NCBI GenBank assembly: GCA_016721765.1
Contig: JADKHO010000001.1
Location: forward strand, 732,001 to 796,000
Source of the DNA: Bacteroidota bacterium
GTDB lineage: Bacteria; Bacteroidota; Bacteroidia; UBA4408
Direction: 5' to 3'
Length of the DNA stretch: 64,000 bases
The position numbers and the translations under genes are program-made. This document shows, piece after piece, positions 9,738 through 20,400 of this stretch (position 1 is the first letter of the stretch; each line of letters starts with the position of its first letter). The notes under the pieces are model-generated. The model was not told the origin of the DNA and made no database searches. It saw only the letters and a program-made list of their open reading frames with translations.

Positions 9738-10890
9738 TATAAAAACGCTTGATTATATTATTGATGAGAATTGTGAGAAAAACTTTGAAATAGGATGCCT
9801 GCTTCTAGAAAAAATTATTGAGAAAAACAATAAAACTAATTATGTCCCTAGAATTTTATTCCAGAATCACCTGAATTCAAAGTTGAAAGTTAAAGTTCTT
9901 TGGGAGTTAATTCAAAGTCGGGATTTTAACCAAAAAAGTTTTTGGGAACTCTCATTCTATGATCACTTAGATGATTCTTTAATTAACAAGAATTTTGCTG
10001 ATGCGCTTGCAAATACAATTAGTAGAATAAAAGAAGGAAGCGGAATCCATTTCAATCGACTGGAGAGATTTCTAAAAATAGAGCCTAACATATTCCAAAT
10101 TTTACTTGCAATAATTGTGGACAGAAATGAAAATGAAGATATAAAGTTGCAACTATGGATGGATTTTTTCAGTGATTATTTTAACCATCTTGGCAATGAT
10201 ATTAATCTTATTAAAAAAGCCTATTTACAGCAAGACAGAATACAAAATCATTTTGATTTTAACGGAATTGGGTTTCTTAATATTTTAAAAAAAGATCCTA
10301 CATTTATTTTTGAATACGTTTACAACTTATATTCAGTAAAACAGTTTGGGGTCTCATCGGATCATAAAAATCTTGGCTTTATTTGGCAGGTTAATAATAT
10401 TGAGACCTCTTTAGGAAAAGCTTTTGATTTAGTAGCTGAAAAAGAGCCATTTTTTAGTTCTTCCGATAACTTTTGCAACGCTCTTTTTAGAGACCTTAAA
10501 GATTCTGAAAGAGAGAGAGCAGGAGCATTCCTTATCGATTATTGTAAAAAGAATTTCGAGGATTCCGATAGGATGAATCTTCTCATTAACATTGTAAGGC
10601 ATTCAATGAAAGAGTTATTTAATGAAATACTATTACTTTTTTTATCATTGAGTCAAGATAAAGAACTATTCTCAAAAATTTTATGGCGGGGAAGTGGAGG
10701 CTTGTACTCTGGAAATGTAATTATTGGGGATATTCATGCTGCAGAATGGAGAAGCATTCTTACAACTATTGAAAACTCAATACAAGGCGCTAATCTTTCA
10801 CCCATTAAAAATTATATTAACGAGGAAATTGCATATAGTCTAAAAAGTGGGGACTTGGAAAGACAACAAAGGTTTTTGAGTAGAGGGTAG
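9724..10890 (+). CDS. Helical partner of the STAND protein, possibly its split C-terminus
   Basis: The 388-residue product has no recognised domain and is predicted almost wholly helical. Its ATG lies 14 bases inside the end of the STAND gene, in another frame. The two products together (857 + 388) are close in length to the single-chain nuclease-STAND protein at 1949-5791 (1280). It may therefore be the C-terminal sensor part of an ancestral single protein, now made separately by coupled re-initiation, or a true second subunit. A short hairpin follows the stop. Confidence 0.6.
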   Translation: MSGINIKTLDYIIDENCEKNFEIGCLLLEKIIEKNNKTNYVPRILFQNHLNSKLKVKVLWELIQSRDFNQKSFWELSFYDHLDDSLINKNFADALANTISRIKEGSGIHFNRLERFLKIEPNIFQILLAIIVDRNENEDIKLQLWMDFFSDYFNHLGNDINLIKKAYLQQDRIQNHFDFNGIGFLNILKKDPTFIFEYVYNLYSVKQFGVSSDHKNLGFIWQVNNIETSLGKAFDLVAEKEPFFSSSDNFCNALFRDLKDSERERAGAFLIDYCKKNFEDSDRMNLLINIVRHSMKELFNEILLLFLSLSQDKELFSKILWRGSGGLYSGNVIIGDIHAAEWRSILTTIENSIQGANLSPIKNYINEEIAYSLKSGDLERQQRFLSRG

Positions 10891-10895
10891 TTACT

Positions 10896-10915
10896 ACTCT
10901 ATCTTAAAATAGAGT
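10896..10915 (+). terminator. Weak hairpin after the STAND operon
   Basis: A perfect 7-bp stem (ACTCTAT, 6-base loop, ATAGAGT) begins six bases after the stop codon. It has no following T-run, so termination is uncertain. It lies between convergent genes. Confidence 0.35.
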
Positions 10916-11043
10916 ATTGTGCCTAGATTCTGGTATGTTTGTAAATTAGTCCGAGAAGTCAATTTGTTCAACACAAAGAAGCGTTCCAGAAACACTTGAA
11001 AATTAAAACTCCAAATTAAACCTTTTGAGCGTATCGATTGTGA

Positions 11044-12267
11044 TCATATAAGCCCATTCTTTGTTGAGTAATATTCAACGTGCTCTAATATGCTTAAAGA
11101 GAATTCTGATGTTATTTGGGCAATCTCCTCCTCTGTGATTGGCTTAGTTAACAATCGTTCAAATAGTACCCTCCTTGTTCGACTATCAGTATCCTGAACA
11201 AAATCATCAACATAAACCTCGTATTTATACTGTGTAAATTTTAATTCAATTCCATAGTTGCAACCAAATGTTTTTAAGCCCCCTCTTTTTAAAGTCCCGT
11301 ATCTTGCATCAAACTTGATGATTGCATCAGAATTATTGAGATAGGCTTTTCCCCTTTCAAACTCGTCAATGAGTCTGTTAATAATTTTTGTTGCCGGTTC
11401 GTCAACAAAATCAATTGATTGACCAACATTTATAATGGCAACATTGTGTTTTGAACCGGTAAAGAACTTATTGAATTTCTGAACTTCTGGAATAATTTTT
11501 TTAAGTAATTCGGCCACCCATGAACTAAGTATTTTTGAGAAGATATCTTGACTCAATTGAACAACATGTTCGTTTTCATCAATAGCGTTCAATTTTTTTT
11601 CGAGCAAAGAGAATCGGTCTATCTCATCATGTTTAAGACCATTATTATTGATATTGATGATGCTTGTTTTCTTTAGTTTTTCGTGCTCATTATTTAGAAG
11701 ATCGAATCTATCTTTCAATTCATCATAAGCTCGAATATTTTCTTCAAATTTTAATTGTCTATCAAAAGCCTCTTCTTCAGCAAGTCCCTTATTGGATTTA
11801 AGAGTTCTTATCTCTTCACTTTGGTCTTGATAACTTCTTATATCAGAACGTAATCTGTCTCTTTCATCCATCAAAGTTTCATGACTCTTGGCGGACACCC
11901 AATCGCTTGGCTTTAGGCTATACAATAATTTGACAGATACATTATTTACATGGTGATAAAAGTATTTCCCAGCTGTTGTCAACAGGTTCAGAAACATCAT
12001 TGTAAGAAAACCAGCAATAAGGCAGAAAAAGAGGTTCTCAGAGAAACTATCAATCCATCCAATTCCCCATGGGTGGGTATCAATAAATTGCTGGCGGGCC
12101 CACAGGATTCTAATTTGCAGACTTATATCCTCTGAAAAATTGAAAACCCCAAACACAAACACCCTATTTGTAATAACCCATACAGCTAATGCAGACGCAT
12201 AGTAGGGACTTTTCAGGCGATCATTAAGATATTCTTTGAACGAATCAAGTACCGTGTTTGTTTCCAT
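11044..12267 (-). CDS. Two-TM coiled-coil protein of unknown function
   Basis: The 407-residue protein has a hydrophobic segment near 22-42 and another near 75-100 (ENLFFCLIAGFLTMMFLNLL), followed by a long charged stretch with heptad character (about 130-240) and a C-terminal alpha/beta region. The layout of short membrane part, coiled coil and soluble C-terminus is common in sensor or scaffold proteins, but no family is recognised. It is convergent with the STAND operon, and the next gene upstream on its own strand is 94 bases away. It may belong with the two following minus-strand genes. Confidence 0.6.
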   Translation of the reverse strand: METNTVLDSFKEYLNDRLKSPYYASALAVWVITNRVFVFGVFNFSEDISLQIRILWARQQFIDTHPWGIGWIDSFSENLFFCLIAGFLTMMFLNLLTTAGKYFYHHVNNVSVKLLYSLKPSDWVSAKSHETLMDERDRLRSDIRSYQDQSEEIRTLKSNKGLAEEEAFDRQLKFEENIRAYDELKDRFDLLNNEHEKLKKTSIININNNGLKHDEIDRFSLLEKKLNAIDENEHVVQLSQDIFSKILSSWVAELLKKIIPEVQKFNKFFTGSKHNVAIINVGQSIDFVDEPATKIINRLIDEFERGKAYLNNSDAIIKFDARYGTLKRGGLKTFGCNYGIELKFTQYKYEVYVDDFVQDTDSRTRRVLFERLLTKPITEEEIAQITSEFSLSILEHVEYYSTKNGLI

Positions 12268-12361
12268 GCTATTTTATTGTCTTATCCGTTGTTTTGAAAT
12301 ACTATTGTGTTTGAAAAGGATTTATATCTAAAAGCGTAAATGAGCAATCGAGTTTTAAAAA

Positions 12362-12754
12362 TTAATTTTTTGAAATATGAGTTAAATAACTTTTAAGATT
12401 TGGGGTCATATGCTCATCTAATTTACCATCCGTTCCTAAGGTACATATTACAATACCATTTTTAAGGCCCGCTGAAATAAGTAAATCGTTTAAGGCCGTA
12501 AATTCTTCATTAGAATACTTAAACTTAGGATTGTTCTTTGGGTATAATACAATGATGCTTATATAAGTTTTCAATGTCTTAAGTTGCAATAAAATGCGAT
12601 AGATGTTTTTTATTTCTGCATCTTCTGGGTGTTCAAAATTGAGTTGTATAAACTTGAGATTTGTAGGAAAGCCAGGTTTCCTGAGAGTAGAGTTAATAAA
12701 CGGCTTAACCAACTGTTGATTGGGATTGACAATCAATATCTTTTTTTCTTCCAT
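12362..12754 (-). CDS. Hypothetical 130-residue protein, receiver-like fold possible
   Basis: The sequence starts KKILIVNPNQQLVKPF and alternates hydrophobic strands with helices (ISIIVLYPKN, then NGIVICTLGT), suggesting a small alpha/beta fold like a receiver domain, but the acidic pocket and phosphorylated Asp of a response regulator are not evident. It has no signal peptide and no membrane segment. It lies between the coiled-coil membrane protein gene and the nuclease gene on the same strand, 50 bases from the latter, so co-transcription is likely. Function unknown. Confidence 0.55.
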   Translation of the reverse strand: MEEKKILIVNPNQQLVKPFINSTLRKPGFPTNLKFIQLNFEHPEDAEIKNIYRILLQLKTLKTYISIIVLYPKNNPKFKYSNEEFTALNDLLISAGLKNGIVICTLGTDGKLDEHMTPNLKSYLTHISKN

Positions 12755-12804
12755 TTTTTATGAGTAAAATGCTGTTTTCAGATTTTCATTAAATGCTTTC
12801 ATCT

Positions 12805-13377
12805 CTAATCAATTTCTGTTTCACTAATAATTTTAGAATGGGTTTTCCCCGTTTTCGAAGCCATTTTTATTTTGTACTCAAGGGAGGCTTTTAAAGTCGT
12901 TTTATTGCTAATAATTAATTCCATTTCTTCTCCATCAAAAAGAATCACATTAATGATTTTTCCAGTACTTAATGCAACAGGAGCATCTTCAGAGAAGCCA
13001 CTCATTGAAATAAAAACACCTGATGTTAAATGAAATTTACCATCAACCTTCCCTTTAAAGTCATATAATTTTGATGCTTCCGTAGGATCAATATGCCATT
13101 TGGCTTCTAGTAAAAAGGGCAAATTATTGTATGTAAAACTCCCATCTATTTGCTCTCCTGTTTTTTTAAACCCACTGCCCGGGGAAAGCGTTTCATTATA
13201 TAAAATCGAGTAGATAATCTTTTCCAATTTATATCCTCTTTTTCTTTTCAATTTTGCATCTTCATTAGGGTCTGAATCTTTTACTGCGTACCATTTTGTA
13301 TAAAATTTTTCCACTTCAGATCTGTCTCCTATGTATGATAAATCGTGTTTACTATCTAATGTTGGAATAGAATCCAT
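12805..13377 (-). CDS. PD-(D/E)XK restriction-endonuclease-like protein
   Basis: The core reads KRGYKLEKIIYSIL, a helix, then GEQIDGSFTYN and FLLEAKWHID. The Asp of QIDG and the E-A-K give a complete PD-(D/E)XK site of the Mrr-like kind, expected to cut DNA. A frame start at 13425 adds 16 residues, but that extension does not look like the protein body, so the ATG at 13377 (MDSIPTLDSK, 190 residues) is preferred. It is the first gene of a minus-strand group with the 130-residue and coiled-coil membrane proteins. Small nucleases of this type often act as effectors in defence islands; target and trigger are unknown. Confidence 0.65.
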   Translation of the reverse strand: MDSIPTLDSKHDLSYIGDRSEVEKFYTKWYAVKDSDPNEDAKLKRKRGYKLEKIIYSILYNETLSPGSGFKKTGEQIDGSFTYNNLPFLLEAKWHIDPTEASKLYDFKGKVDGKFHLTSGVFISMSGFSEDAPVALSTGKIINVILFDGEEMELIISNKTTLKASLEYKIKMASKTGKTHSKIISETEID

Positions 13378-13494
13378 AACGTGATATTTTTGAAGAGTTA
13401 CAAAGTAATTAATACAACTTCGCAATGCTTAGTTAAGTCAGAAGCTATATCACAAATAAACAAAATATTTCTACAAAACAATGCTGAAATAATT

Positions 13495-13671
13495 CTAATT
13501 GGTCTTATAGCTTTCATTCAAAGGAATTAGAAATTCTTTAGCAATATGCTGCGTGATTATTCCTTCTAATTTAAAGGATGTATCAGGACACAATACAATT
13601 CCATTAATAGCAACCTTTGATGCTAATGATTGAGATTGACATCCTATAATGAATTCACTAAATTGATTAAA
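13495..13671 (-). pseudogene. Gene fragment without start codon
   Basis: A minus-strand frame of 58 codons between two stops encodes a protein-like sequence (FIIGCQSQSLASKVAINGI, then a stretch ending NESYKTN) but has no ATG or clear start. It is probably the surviving 3' end of a lost gene. The product is not recognised. Confidence 0.35.
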
Positions 13672-13934
13672 TTAATGGTTGTTGTACATTTTTATACCAT
13701 TTTAATACCTTTTCAATTGTTATTAGATGATTATCGGATGCAAATGAAGCCAATTTTTATATGGTTTGAATATATCTTCAATATAATTTAGATAATATTT
13801 TGATAGTTTTGAAACGGTATAAAGGGTTTTAAGTGCAAGTGAAGCGGCTGGTGTAGAAAATTTATACCCTGCAATTGCCGGTTTATATGTTTACTATAAA
13901 GTCAAGAATTATAAAATTTGTGTTGTTAGAGCGA
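13672..13934. other. Intergenic stretch, no gene seen
   Basis: This AT-rich sequence has no sustained reading frame on either strand. I see only short protein-like scraps and nothing assignable. Confidence 0.4.
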
Positions 13935-13975
13935 CCTAAAAAATGAAGGGTAAATTATGGAAGTAATTTACCCTT
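13935..13975 (-). terminator. Minus-strand terminator behind T-arm-like tail B
   Basis: A perfect 12-bp stem (AAGGGTAAATTA, 6-base loop, TAATTTACCCTT) lies at 13946-13975 and is followed on the minus strand by CATTTTTT. No intact gene ends here; the T-arm-like tail at 13976-14016 is directly upstream. Confidence 0.7.
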
Positions 13976-14016
13976 TCAGGACCGGTGCACACCGAATGAT
14001 GTACATCGAACCAATG
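13976..14016 (-). other. T-arm-like tail, copy B
   Basis: The minus strand reads CATTGGTTCGATGTACATC, then ATTCGGTGTGCACCGG, and runs directly into a terminator. It shares GGTTCGA and ATTCGGT with copies A (1129-1162) and D (50692-50732), but has an extra eight or so bases between these two words. Confidence 0.45.
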
Positions 14017-14412
14017 TAAAGGTATTTATTATTTGAAATTTTACATAACATTCGTGATTTAGTTGAGTAATATGAGCCCATTTAAGTTTTAAGAATTTTA
14101 AATTAAATTTGCACTTGGAATCCTAAATAAACTTAGACTTCGCGGAATTGAACTGCGAGCCTCTGAGTTTGTCTTGGATTTTTTTGTTCCGGTTTAAAAG
14201 CACAGGGAAGGGGCTAAAAATTCCATAGTTAGCTATAATTATTAAAGACCCCCATTTACAAAATGCAAAGAAAATCTTGGTAAATTAATCGATCAAAAAG
14301 TAGTTGATAAGGAAAGTGTTCAATAAATTCTTCTCCAAAAAACATCTTAGCTTTATTTAAATTGTAGAATTCAAATAAAGAACACTACCCACCTAATTAA
14401 ATCAGATTCCTA
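14017..14412. other. Intergenic stretch with possible T-arm remnant
   Basis: No gene is seen. On the minus strand near 14138-14160 the words CGCAG, TTCAATT and CCGCG form a T-arm with one mismatch, suggesting a decayed tRNA, but no other tRNA part can be aligned. The rest is AT-rich and without sustained frames. Confidence 0.3.
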
Positions 14413-14447
14413 AATAACTAGTCATTGTGTTGCAATGACTAGTTATT
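14413..14447 (-). terminator. Long hairpin after the giant adhesin gene
   Basis: A perfect 15-bp inverted repeat (AATAACTAGTCATTG, 5-base loop, CAATGACTAGTTATT) lies 14 bases past the adhesin stop codon. The T-run is short, so it may act as a terminator or as an mRNA-stabilising hairpin. Confidence 0.6.
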
Positions 14448-14460
14448 TTAAATTATCAGA

Positions 14461-17400
14461 TCACTCCACCACAAACTTCTTCTGAAGCCGCACACCATTT
14501 ACATCGCTTAAAACAATATAAACTCCGGGTGCTAAATCAACTTGAGGTTTGATGACGATCCTGTTTTCTTCTTTCGAAACAATTGCAGCACGATATACAC
14601 TGGCTCCTTCTGAATTAAAAATGAATAAATCTACTTTTTGATTTTTTTCTTTTATACCGTTAAGTTCAACTGAAAATTCACTATGGTAGGGATTAGGATT
14701 CGGGTAAACATTCATAGATAACATCGCAAGGCTTGGACTTTCAGCTTCAAGTGAATCAATATACCTTGAGTAGTTGGAATTGGTTGTGATGCTACATGAA
14801 TCGCCATAGGCTTCCCATTGTCCTGCATAATATTTAACCTGCACATAGTAAGTTTGGTTAGCCAAAATTGAACTGCCCGTTTGATTTGCCCATGAAAGTA
14901 TGAAGAAGTTGTTAGAGCTATTCCTGTATATCTCGCGTGTGCGATAGCCGTTACTGAAAGTTCCTGAAACTTTATACTGATAATTTGAAGCACCATAAAT
15001 TGCATCCCAATATAAAAAAGTTGATCCTGAGCTGATTGAAGTATTGCATTGTGAAGTCTGCAATTTAGTTAGGGGTGCGGTTGGTGTGGTAAGGGTGCAA
15101 GTGCTTCCATAAGGCAGCCACGCACCTCCAACAGCAGCAGCAGCTTCAATTGAATAGGTTGTGCCATATTTTACACCTCCGGGAGAAACTGCAGGATTAA
15201 TAGAAGTAAATCTGAAAAAGCTGTTTGAATTAGAGGTTTCTATAGTATTGTCGTATCCGCTTGCCGTAATGTGATAGCGATATTGCGATGCCGAACTAAT
15301 TGGCGTCACATAAAATATATCGTTTAAAGTTGTCTGATTTGTATTGCAATAAGTGGTTGTTAAAGAAGTAGTTGGGAGTCCTGAAACATTCACCACGCAT
15401 GTTGGGCCAAATGTTCCCCATTCACCCGGTCTGCTGCCGTATGTTGAATTAGTACTGCCAACAAGTGCGCGTACTTTTACGTTGTAATAATATCCATACC
15501 TTACCTTAGGAGTTATTGCAGCCATATCAAGACGCAACTCATCAACAGAATTAAAGGTAGTGCTAGTAGTATCATACACATAAGAATTAGTGGTGTCGTT
15601 CTCCACAATTTTATACTGATACTTGGAAGCTCCTGTAATGGGAGTAACATTAATTAACTCATGCTGGTCTGTTACAATATAATCGCATAATCCAGGTGTT
15701 GAGGGATTATCAACTAATTTGTTTTGCGGAAAAGCAGAAAGTGTTACTGGACAAGAAGCACCATATGGACTCCAGATATTATTCTTTTTATATGAAACAG
15801 AAACATTGTAAGTATAACCATAAATAACCCCGGGAGCCTGTGTTATTGGATAAAAACTGGTGTTTGAGTTAGAAGTTCCATGTTCAAAATTATAACCCGA
15901 CTGCCCACCTGTACCGACAAACTTATATTTATAATTACTGACACCTGAAACACTGTAAGCATAAATTAAATTAGTTGAGCTTAAGGTGGTATTGCAATAG
16001 GTAGTATCAACCCTTGTCACTTGTATTTCTTTTATTTGTATATCATCAATATAAATGCTTCCTTGATTTGCAAGGCTGGTAGCATAAAAGCCAAAATAAA
16101 TCTGTCCTGAACTAGTTGCGAGATAATCAATTGCGGAATCCTTGTGGTACGTTGTGTTGCTGCTAATTCCATTAAAAAGAGGTCCATCTCCCAAAAGTGT
16201 AGAAGCATCGGCACTTGTACCTATATAAACTTTATATGTTTCAGCGCTTGTGCCACTTGCAATTCTATCGTACCAGCTAACACGATAAGCGTGACCCTTA
16301 GTTACATTTATGGGTGGGGAGAAAAACCAATCCGAAAGCGCTGTAACATTATCCGGATTTTTATCAATTCTCATGTGATTGCTACCTGTTCTTGGGGCTG
16401 TTGTGCTTGTGTACCAACTGCTCGCACCTTGTTGATCATAATTTTCAACAAGCATGCCGCAAGGTAAAGCAGGAACGCTCGCGCTTTCTGCACCAAGTGT
16501 AATTGTGGAACTAAGGGTTGGTGAAACTGCCTGCGAAGTGCCCGAAGTAAAGGATCCTGTGGAGCAGCCAAGTGTCAATGAATCTCTAAAATCATACGGA
16601 ACTACTTTGTAATAATAAGTTGTTGCAGGCAGTAAAGGTAGCAACGAATAAGCCGTATCAGTACCAACATCCTCATGGTAAACAAGGTAATTAGGTGTGC
16701 CGCTTCCGCTCCACACAGTAACATCATATCCTTTCAAACAACTGATTGCCGCTGTCCAAGTGAGTTTAGTTGCTGTGATACAGCTTGTATTTACAGGTGT
16801 AACAGTAACGCAGCTTGGCCCCGAACTTGAATCAGGTGTTGCTACTGTTATGTTAATCACTTTAGTACAAAGGCTGTCATCAGTTATTGTAACTGTATGA
16901 TTGCCTGCTGTAAGACCATTTACAGTTGCAGTATTTGCACCTGTGCTCCACGAATAAGTATAGGGAGCTGTACCATAAATTGGGCTTACTGTTGCAGTTC
17001 CAAAGTTTGGACTCAAGCAAACATTATCCGTTGGAGTTACACTACCATCCAATTTACCTGTGATAGCTACTATTTGAGTATCTACATAAGAAATATTGCC
17101 TCTAATTATAGTATGAGTTATAGTAAAAGTATAATTACCGTTTGCCCTGCTTTCCGTTGAACTAGTATTATCCGTATAGTCAGCAAAATAATCCCATGTA
17201 AAAGTTGCTGGTGCGCCCCTTTCCGGAGTTCTTCTCACATCGCCAAAATCCCAGATATGAATAACATTAGCTGAGTCTTCATCAGCGGTAACAGTAATTT
17301 CACCGGGTTTTGAACAACCTGTTCTCGTTATCCTAAACGATGCATCAAATGTACTGGGAATATCAGTGCAATTGTGCAGGTAAACTGATGAAGCCTGTGT

Positions 17401-20400
17401 GTAAAACTGAAATGTGTCTCCAGACGTAGTAATAGCCGTGTTATAGTCTGAGTCAAAAAGTTTAAACTGATTCATTCCACCGGGGGCTCCATTATTCTTA
17501 AATTTCAAACAAAAGAATTCATTGGGTCCGTTTGGGTAAGTGGTAGTAACCCCAGGAGAAAATGCAACCCGTATTGGAACTTCCATATAACTTACTCCCC
17601 CAATAGAAGTACTAGTCATTGGTGTGCCAATAGTAGATCCTGTATCAATGGTACCTGCGCTCCATGAAAAGTTAGTTGACGTAAGAGCCCCTGCTAACGG
17701 TGGTTCTAAAAAGGCCGGATACACCAACGAAAGATCTATGAATTGAACATTCGCTATGGTTTTATGCACACCCAAGCAAACATCAACAATGCTCTCTTCA
17801 GCGCAATCTCCATTAGCGTAGGTTATTAAGGGGCAAGTAGCTAAAACACGAATGCATTCTTCTCCTGCATCAATTGGGGTATTTGCCCCTTCTTGCATTG
17901 AAACATAATTCGTATGACTTGCAGGAGGTGTAGAAGGACAAAAATTATTTACTAGTGTAAAATAACCTTCTATTACAAATGTCTCACAATAAGGGCCGGG
18001 TGGTAAAGTAACAGTTAGTGGAGTGGCTAATGGATTATTAATCACATGAAAACTGGATGATGGAGGTATACCATCAGTTATTACGACAGTATGAGAAAAG
18101 GCGGAATTATTACAAACCTCAACTGTAAATTTCACAGGATATCCTGCATAGGTTACAGTTGGCACTGCTGCTTGTTTTATAGTTAAGCACTCAAGCTCAG
18201 TAGTAATAATAGCAGTTACAGTTGCAGTGTAATTACAAGTACTTGAAGTTCCAGTTCCGGTTGCAGTAACAGAATAAACCGTTGTTGTGGTAGGACTTGG
18301 TGAATAATTATACGAAGTAACTCCACTTACCGCTGTTCCGTTGGCAAACCACTGGTAATTCTGAAAGCCAGTTTGTGGTGCTTCCAAATGTATTGTTGAG
18401 GCTGGAGTGCAATTAGCGAGGGGGTCTGCACTAGTTATATTAAATAGATTGCTATTATTATAATTAACTTGATAGCTATCTATTGCTTCACAGCCATTTT
18501 CATCGATCAAAATAGCAGTGTATACACCTCCATTATTTACATCTATACCGTTTGTTGTTTCGCCCGTACTCCAAATAACATTCTGACTCAGAGAATTACT
18601 AGTGGTAACTGACAAGTGCACAGTTTTCCCAGGGCAGGGATTACCTGTTGGGGATGTCTGAACAATATTTGGTGTGTTTCCTCCGTAAGTTGTATTAAAC
18701 ATGAAGTCCGAAATATTCTTGGAAAAATTGCTTACACAGCCATTTAGTCCAATAACCGTTAAGCTAATAGTTCCTTCTGAACATATTTCAGTGGATTGCC
18801 CAAATGCACCGTTTGACCATTGATAATTAGATGTCGAAATATAAGGAATTGCAGTTAAAGTTACTCCATCTGAGCAAATGGAAGCTCCTCCACAATTTAC
18901 ATTTATGTAAGTAAATGGATTGGCATTAATCGTCACCGAAATTGAGTTACTGGTTTCACTGCAAGTGCCATTATTAAAAGTGCAAAAATAGATTCCAGTT
19001 TGTGTCGCTGTAAAGTTAAAATCTCGTGCACCTTGAATTGCTGATCCGTTAAGATACCATTGAAAATTATAAGGTGACGAAGATGGTGTGGGTAAATACC
19101 AGTTGGCTTGTAAAAATACCGGACTGCCTTCACAAACTGAACCAGGCGACAAAGGATTAGAATTTAAAGCTTGGATTGAAAAATGGTCGCTCACAACTAT
19201 TTTTTGTTCATAGGTGTAATGACAACCTGTCTTATAGGTAAGTATAAGTGAAATCTTATAAGTATCATTTGAAAGATTATAATGAACAGGCTGCAGGCCT
19301 CCTCCAACTGAAGAATATAACGGATTACTTCCACTGGCTGCAACTCCGGGAGATACTGTTTGTGGTTGATTAAGAGAATTTAATACAACATATTCATATT
19401 GGATATTATCCTCAATAGGACCTTGATAAACCAACCTTAAATTAGTTGAGCCACTGGAAGGACAAGGATCGGTATATGCCAGAAACGTAATAGGATGATC
19501 TAAGGGCTTAACCATATAGTTTTGAGCATACCACTGGCATGCACCGGGATTAACCCTATTACTTTGGGGTTGTCCATGCACATTGTGAACAGCATCAGAT
19601 AAATAAACATCGTAATAATCTCGTTCAACAGTAAAGATGTTTATATTGCTTGCGGATTTAAGATAATCACCCAAAAAGTTTGAACTGCTTGCAGCTCCAA
19701 GCTTGACACTATTTGCAGCAAAAATAGGATGGTAGTCAGTTGCATTATTTGTCCCCAAAGGACCTAAACAAGCATTCGCTGAAGCACCACCTCCTGTCGG
19801 TGCTGGTGCTGCGTTTGATCCATCTATCGATTCAGAAAATCTAAGAAAACGGTCTAGGTATTTACTCGTTCTGCTTGTTTGGTTATATACATTATTGTTA
19901 CCTGCCGGATTATACGCAGGGTTGTTGGATGATGTACGACTATAATTATCTGCCAATATTCTATCTAATATCCTTCTTGTAACACCACTGGTTGTATAAC
20001 TTCCATCAATGTAACTTGCAATTGAGCAAGGATCAGGATATAAATTTAATCCGATATCAATTGTATTTGATGCTTCCAATTTGCTTAGATAGCCTTCCAC
20101 GAAATATTCATAACTGTGATTATCCCTTATTTTATCCATTAAAAAAATCAAGTCATTATAATCATCATTATCTCTTTCTGGATTTCGCACTTGATCATCA
20201 AACAATTTTCCATTCCAAAATTCCCATTCGGTGGTAAGTATATCTATTCTATTGCAAGGAGCAGAACTCAAGCCACTAAAGTACTGGCGATTTCCCATGT
20301 TAATCAGGCGCAGAGCAAGTTTACAATTTTCGGCAACCTCATATCGTTCGTCATCACTCTGAATGCTTTCTTCTATAAAACTTAAATCGTCATAATAACT

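Noticed and set aside
16144..17160. Several plus-strand frames of 67 to 107 codons inside the adhesin gene
   Set aside because: They lie wholly antisense to the 2133-residue frame, have Cys/Ser/Thr-rich shadow composition and no start signals.
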